64,000 bases of DNA from Rapana venosa (lineage: Eukaryota > Mollusca > Gastropoda > Neogastropoda > Muricidae). Where the stretch lies: contig CM054134.1 of the NCBI GenBank assembly GCA_028751875.1, positions 48,379,123-48,443,122 of the forward strand, read 5' to 3'. Shown piece by piece: positions 60,537 through 64,000 of the stretch. The translations under genes and the position numbers were made by a program. How positions within the stretch are numbered: the stretch's first letter is position 1; the number at the start of each line of letters is the position of its first letter. Under the pieces are notes generated by a model. It was not told where the DNA came from. It worked only from the letters and a program-made list of their open reading frames with translations, and did no database searches.

Positions 60537-63500
60537 ACATGTCCCCAAAGCCTAGCAAATACCTGGCAACACACACACACACACACACACATGCACACAC
60601 ACCTACACACACAGTCAGGAAATTGGACAGGTTCCCAAAGCCTAGTAAATACCTGGCAACACGCAGATTATAATAAGTCTCACTTTCCTCCACAAAGCAC
60701 AACAGCTTTAGGTGAACGAAGTCTTTATCTACAAAAATTCATCTCAAGTAAGAAAAGGTAGAATTTCAGGAGCCAAGCCTGATTACAATGTAATAATAAT
60801 AACAATAAATGGAACTTATATAGCGCTATATCTTGCAAAGACAAATCAAAGCGCAATTAGAAGGTTTAACAATTTTTTATTGGTAAATGGCAAGAAAAAT
60901 AATGTAGTAAAGTATGCAAAACTCAAATCAGTTTTAAAGACAAATGAACTAGCAATTCATTAACAAGGGATGGGACTTAGATCTAACAGTTCAACAATAT
61001 CTTAAAACAAAAGTACAATCCATAATACAGATATTAAATTTCCCCTGAGAGGATGCCAGGGGCCTGTTGTGGGGATGCCAGGGGCCTATCAGTATAAACA
61101 GCATCCCCACCTTCTGGAAATTTTGTGCCAGGAATTCCCTCTTTTCTATCCCTCCCTTTGTTTCTGCCTTGTTCCTTTTCTTCTTATCACCCCCTTCTTG
61201 TCTATTGTCTGACCTTCTTGGTCCATACGCCTGTCTTTTTTCTTCAAGAAAGACTTAAAAGATAAGAATTCTCTTCCCCCAGGGTGTTAACATGTAACAA
61301 CAACATCAGCAACATTCACAGTCAAATGAAGACAGGAGTTTCTCACTTGAGGGTGTTCTGCACCAGGAATCCTGCCACAATGCCCATGGTGGTAGGGAGA
61401 CTAGCAGCACATACTCCGTCCCGTTTTAGCGTTTTCTCGTCCACCTTCGACGCCACCACCAAGGGAGGAGCACACTGAAACCAACACACACTGTTGTTAC
61501 AGCCTGCATCAACATTGGGGGGAACACATTTGAACTTTTTCCCTACAGGTAATCTGTGATAGGGTAACCACCCATCTACTAATCTTCCCTCTGTATCACC
61601 CCTACTGGGTTACTGTAGAATGCGCACAGTGCACATGTACTGGGAAAGAGGGGTTTTTTCCCCTTAATGTAAGGATAGTGTTAAACAGAAAACATGTTAG
61701 AAAGCTCATACAACTTGACTGATTTTGTTTTGTTTTTTATTCAAAGAATCTGCTCCAAGGTGTACATTTTAACCAGTCCCACTAAAAAAACAACAACAAA
61801 TATCATCATGCTGTTTATGATGTCTTGAATAAGAAAAGCTGAATCACTTGATTTTTGGTGTTCACTTTCAAAGAAACATAAACCTATTTAAAATCATTTT
61901 TTTTAAATAGTTACTGTACACTGAACAATTTTCTTTTTTACTAAAATGTCTTCAGAAAAATAACTAACACACATTTAAAAAAAAAAAACCTCCAGCAAAA
62001 TAATTAAATGCATGTTCAAATGTGAACAGTGGCAATATAAAACCTATGGCCCAGCCTTCTTATCATAACACTTGAAAGAAACAAAATCCTGACCAATAGC
62101 AGAACATGAATTCTTCCATATATAGTGACATTTATTTGAAAGATAATTTCTCTTTGCTTTGTATTTCATTGAGCAATGGTGATGTTGCTGAACCTCAGCA
62201 AAAATGGCTGAGGGGGAAAAAAAAGCACCTACAAGCAATGACGAGGGAAGGTAAAGGTGTTCCCATTACCTGTGCAATCCTTGGCAAGGAGATGTCAGAG
62301 ACCTCGGCTTCTCCAGGGGCCAGCATATTGAAGGCAGCACCCATCTTTTTCTCCCTCGCTGCTTTACCTTCCCTTACCCTAAAAAGGGCAGGTACTCATT
62401 CAGTTGGGTGAACTGGGGGTACTATACTAAAGCCAAGGCATTCAAACAGTCACCCATCCACTTGGTAATCACGCTCAATGCTGCTTAACCTTAGCTTGGG
62501 GAAAGCGAGTGTTCTAAGCACTGAGCTAACCCGTCCCAATGGCAGTGTACTCACAGCAAAACAGGCTGTTTCCCCCGGGGCAAGGAACTGTATGTGGCCG
62601 GTCACTGCATTCTCACTGACACCTGACTCAAACCACTTCTGGTTGCATTCATTGCAAGCCTGAACAAAAAGAAGAAGAATTAGGAACACCATTATGCAGT
62701 CTGGAGTGTGGTGTGATGTGGTGTCGACAGAGAGAGAGAGACAGGTGATAGAAGCGAGAAGAAGAAGAGAGAGAGAGATGTGTGTAAGTATCAGTCTTCG
62801 ATTTTAACATCTTTCCACTGTAAGTGATACCAGAGAGAGAGAGTGTGTGTGTGTGTCTGTGTAGCGCGCATCCACAAGCACATATGTGCATATATGTGTG
62901 TGTGCAATGCCTGACTGCCTGCATGTGTGCAGGTGCATGCATGTTTGTGCATGACCATGCATGTGTGTGTGTGAGTGTGTGCATGTATGTGTGCACATGT
63001 GTATGTGTGCAAGGTTGTGTGTGTTCAATCCTGTATGCATGTGAGTATACATGTGTATACTATATGCATACACAAAGAATGAAGGAAACAAAACAGGTCA
63101 GATTCTCAAAGACTGTGACCGAACAGAGTATTTCTTGAGTGTATAGGTATACTAATCACCTGATAATGCACACAGCCAGAACATACAAATTCATTCTTAA
63201 TACAGTTCTGACATAACTGTGGTGCTCAGCAGTGATATCACAGACACTAGCGCTCCTACATATTCCTTTCAATACCTCTTGGAACTTAAGGTCCATTATT
63301 CACACTGAATAAAGCACATATGCATTTACCCACCTCAGAGCCATGAATGAGTGAGACTTTCACATCTGCATACAAACGGGCCACAAGTTTTAATAAAAAT
63401 TTAATGTAGCGCAGAGTCAAGCCCATACTGTAACATATTCATATGATAAAGGACCCACGCTGCCTATACAGAATATAAATTTGATTTCCATACTGAATGA

Positions 63501-63717
63501 CCATGAAAAATATGGAATAAAACAACCTGCATATTAAAGGGTCATGACCTATACTGAACAAACTTTAAATCTACACGACTGTCCCATCTCAAGTTAGGAA
63601 ACCATGAAAAGCGTCTTCAGGGACCGACTCACCATGTTGATGGCCATGCGGGCTTCAAAGTTGTCCACACAGCTCAGCACCAGGTCCACTGGGCCTCCAC
63701 CTTTCAGTGCTCCCTGT
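55475..63717 (-). CDS. UBA5: UBA5, UFM1-activating enzyme, 3' part (7 exons; 5' exons beyond right edge)
   Basis: Seven exons encode the region corresponding to about human residue 175 to the C-terminus. UBA5 is the non-canonical E1 that adenylates UFM1, forms a thioester with it and passes it to UFC1; the ufmylation pathway serves ER homeostasis and ribosome quality control. Seen: [12 protein letters not shown] of the adenylation domain, zinc-site CFAC and QCDDLNC, catalytic cysteine in [22 protein letters not shown], an acidic linker ending DNEW, and the tail [16 protein letters not shown] that matches the UFC1-binding C-terminus. Gene order and orientation are the same as TPPP, which lies 5 kb downstream. 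Oddities: a weak exon boundary at 57839 next to a minisatellite, a one-base phase mismatch into the last exon, and an exon edge amplified as a minisatellite at 59.9-60.7 kb. The identification is firm; two splice junctions are not. Confidence 0.95.
55690..56255 (-). repeat. Repeat family E copy split by an insertion
   Basis: The 3' part is at 55690-55915 and the 5' part at about 56165-56255 (minus strand GTTATCTGTCATATGAGC, CCTGACAAGTCCGGCCCAGC). About 250 bases of unrelated sequence lie between. Confidence 0.65.
56256..57317. other. Last UBA5 intron, unique part
   Basis: AT-rich, no repeat family or exon recognised. Confidence 0.45.
57318..57645 (-). mobile_element. Repeat family B copy in UBA5 intron
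   Basis: Minus-strand copy from GGCCCAGGCCAGAAGCTTTG (right end) through GGAAGTCGGAGTATGGCTGC to the CAGAGTGCATAGGG region. It is in sense orientation in the last UBA5 intron, about 100 bases from the penultimate exon. Confidence 0.78.
57750..57839 (-). CDS. UBA5: UBA5 penultimate exon (start uncertain)
   Basis: Reads [29 protein letters not shown] and ends at a GTAAGG donor. It aligns with human SEEELKNFSGP then GITVAYTIPK. The 5' end is set at 57839 because the AG at 57841-57840 is the only one nearby that keeps the frame from the previous exon (giving DNEW-E-TTADEL). Homology seems to continue further upstream as a VSE-like reading, which would imply that the ancestral acceptor lay about 18 bases further out and is now disrupted. 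The 40-bp minisatellite begins directly beyond. The coding frame is sure, the exact 5' boundary is not. Confidence 0.75.
57862..58498. repeat. 40-bp minisatellite in UBA5 intron
   Basis: About 16 tandem units of 38-43 bases; on the plus strand each contains TCAAATCAGACCTCAATGGC and a CACAACAATGCAGTTG-like half. Units nearest the exon (57862-57960) carry several one-base deletions. On the minus strand each unit contains TGTGTGCAG-CCATTGAGG, which resembles the sequence at the start of the adjacent UBA5 exon. Confidence 0.95.
58499..59073. other. UBA5 intron, unique part
   Basis: Short CA tracts at 58640-58790. No exon recognised. Confidence 0.45.
59074..59152 (-). CDS. UBA5: UBA5 acidic-linker exon ending in DNEW
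   Basis: 79 bases between a TTGCAG acceptor and a GTAAGT donor: [26 protein letters not shown] plus one base. It matches the flexible acidic linker before the UFM1-interacting/LIR motif of UBA5 (human EWGIELV, with Trp341, Ile343 and Leu345 as key residues). The tryptophan is present; the rest of the motif would have to be supplied by the next exon, whose start is problematic. Confidence 0.92.
59208..59345. repeat. (TGTAG)n pentanucleotide array in UBA5 intron
   Basis: About 26 nearly perfect TGTAG units between the acidic-linker exon and the QCDDLNC exon of UBA5; it begins about 55 bases upstream of the linker exon acceptor. Confidence 0.97.
59508..59672 (-). mobile_element. Repeat family B, partial copy in UBA5 intron
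   Basis: Covers only the second half, with ACTATGGCTGCAAGTATGGC and the GTATATACTTGCGGTCTCTC stretch; sense orientation. Confidence 0.6.
59795..59930 (-). CDS. UBA5: UBA5 exon with second zinc cysteine pair
   Basis: 136 bases from a TTGTCAG acceptor to a CAG/GTTGGT donor. One base completes lysine, then [45 protein letters not shown]. The two cysteines of QCDDLNC match human Cys303 and Cys308, the second half of the structural zinc site. Immediately upstream on the minus strand (to about 60660) the acceptor and the first ~35 bases of this exon recur many times in a tandem array. The copy used here is the only one that continues into [10 protein letters not shown], so it is the functional exon. 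Confidence 0.95.
59931..60665 (-). repeat. Minisatellite made of UBA5 exon edge plus (CA)n
   Basis: At least eleven degenerate copies of the acceptor and first ~35 bases of the adjacent UBA5 exon (CAG-GTATTTGCTAGG then CTTTGGGG), each joined to a CA tract of varying length. On the plus strand the tags before CCCAAAGCC differ in a repeating order (cacgt/cacat, catgtg, catgtc, actcttcc), giving a four-unit higher-order period seen twice (about 59955-60150 and 60170-60415). CA tracts expand to over 60 bases at 60310-60372 and 60480-60535. It lies in the intron of the UBA5 gene. Confidence 0.9.
60789..60860 (-). mobile_element. LINE 3' end in UBA5 intron
   Basis: Minus strand GCGCTTTGATTTGTCTTTGC, GATATAGCGCTATATAAG, ATTATTATTACA tail; sense to UBA5. 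Confidence 0.7.
61040..61275 (-). repeat. Repeat family E, 3' part, in UBA5 intron
   Basis: Minus-strand fragment with GGGGATGCTGTTTATACTGA and the purine-rich centre; a duplicated GGGGATGCCAGGGGCCT pair lies at its end. Sense to UBA5. Confidence 0.7.
61347..61474 (-). CDS. UBA5: UBA5 catalytic-cysteine exon
   Basis: 128 bases between a TTTCAG acceptor and a GTGAGA donor. It opens with the second zinc cysteine in [20 protein letters not shown] and continues [19 protein letters not shown]. The cysteine of GVCAASLP (codon 22, bases 61411-61409) corresponds to the UFM1 thioester cysteine, human Cys250. The exon ends with two bases of the lysine codon completed by the next exon. Conservation is very high and nothing suggests decay. 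Confidence 0.96.
61475..62245. other. UBA5 intron, AT-rich
   Basis: No repeat family or exon recognised. Confidence 0.45.
62246..62538 (-). mobile_element. SINE family C adjoining a UBA5 donor
   Basis: Minus-strand copy, more diverged (head GGGACGGGTTAGCTCAGTGC). Its 5' end lies about 17 bases downstream of the UBA5 exon that ends at 62555, in sense orientation. Possible short target repeat CAATG. Confidence 0.85.
62555..62659 (-). CDS. UBA5: UBA5 exon ending at first zinc cysteine pair
   Basis: Exactly 35 codons, phase 0 at both ends, between a TTCAG acceptor and a GTGAGT donor: [35 protein letters not shown]. It carries the first cysteine of the CFAC zinc-binding pair (human Cys226) in its antepenultimate codon; the partner cysteine opens the next exon. 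A family C SINE begins about 17 bases into the following intron. Confidence 0.95.
62660..63632. other. UBA5 intron with GT/GA tracts
   Basis: GA patches at 62727-62780 and GT/CATG-rich alternating DNA at 62840-63066; otherwise unique. Confidence 0.5.
63633..63717 (-). CDS. UBA5: UBA5 internal exon, adenylation-domain segment
   Basis: Bounded by an acceptor reading TTTTATCTTTCAACAG and a GTGAGT donor at 63632. One carried-over base then 28 codons: [40 protein letters not shown] is a hallmark of UBA5 and related E1 adenylation folds. An alternative acceptor four bases downstream (start 63713) would begin the exon at GGA in phase 0; the upstream exon that decides this is outside the window. Confidence 0.9.
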
Positions 63718-64000
63718 CTGTTGAAAGATAAAACCGCCGTTCGTGGCATGTGCATAGAATATGGGAGATGAGAGGGTTGAGAGAGACAGAGAATGGGGAA
63801 AAAAAGCTCTCTGAAAGCTGTGCACAGTGGGAACTAGACTGGAAAAGAGAAAGAAATACAGGAAGGTTGCAAAGAAAAAGAATGAGAGAGGGGGAAGGGA
63901 GAGAAGATGGAGGACAGATTATGCTCAACAAAAAGAAAGATAAAGAAGACAGACACAACTGAGGAAAAAGAAGTGAGGGGTCAGAAACTGCATGCACATT
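63718..64000. other. UBA5 intron, window edge
   Basis: Purine-rich at 63774-63975. The upstream UBA5 exons lie beyond the window. Confidence 0.55.

Overview
The window is eukaryotic and most likely from a mollusc, probably a marine gastropod. Exons are split by GT-AG introns, protein-coding content is very low (about 1.3 kb of 64 kb), microsatellites are extremely dense, and several tRNA-derived SINE families and 3' fragments of non-LTR retrotransposons are interspersed. The species call is inference; the recurrent LINE tail around the core TATAGCGC with an ATT-rich end is familiar from gastropod genomes but was not searched.

Two protein-coding genes are recognised, both on the minus strand in the right-hand third. 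The first is a complete TPPP (tubulin polymerization-promoting protein, p25-alpha family) coding sequence in three exons (50320 down to 44853, 181 codons, all junction phases consistent). The second is the 3' part of UBA5, the E1-like enzyme that activates UFM1, with seven exons from 63717 down to 55475 and the 5' exons beyond the right edge. Its zinc cysteines, catalytic cysteine and C-terminal UFC1-binding tail are all visible.

Positions 1-44.8 kb contain no host gene that I can support. This part is GT/CT/GA/CA microsatellite, three large minisatellites (11.1-12.15 kb, 12.5-12.7 kb, 17.9-18.7 kb), pentanucleotide arrays, poly(G) runs of 19-29 bases, and mobile elements. I sorted the elements into working families: A (tRNA-headed SINE, long and short 3' forms), B (about 340 bp SINE-like repeat), C (SINE with a tRNA-like head joined to a 5S rRNA-like segment, six copies, most with clear target-site duplications), D and G (other tRNA-headed SINEs), E (about 330 bp unknown repeat, six copies, two in inverted orientation), and LINE 3' ends of at least three kinds.

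The most interesting signals are where repeats meet UBA5. The first ~35 bases of one UBA5 exon, with its splice acceptor, have been copied at least eleven times into a (CA)n-linked minisatellite with a four-unit higher-order period. A second UBA5 exon abuts a 40-bp minisatellite that seems to derive from its own splice acceptor, at the place where the UFM1-interacting motif should be encoded. A family C SINE sits about 17 bases downstream of a UBA5 5' splice site. I found no operon, CRISPR array, virus or other novel multi-gene system.
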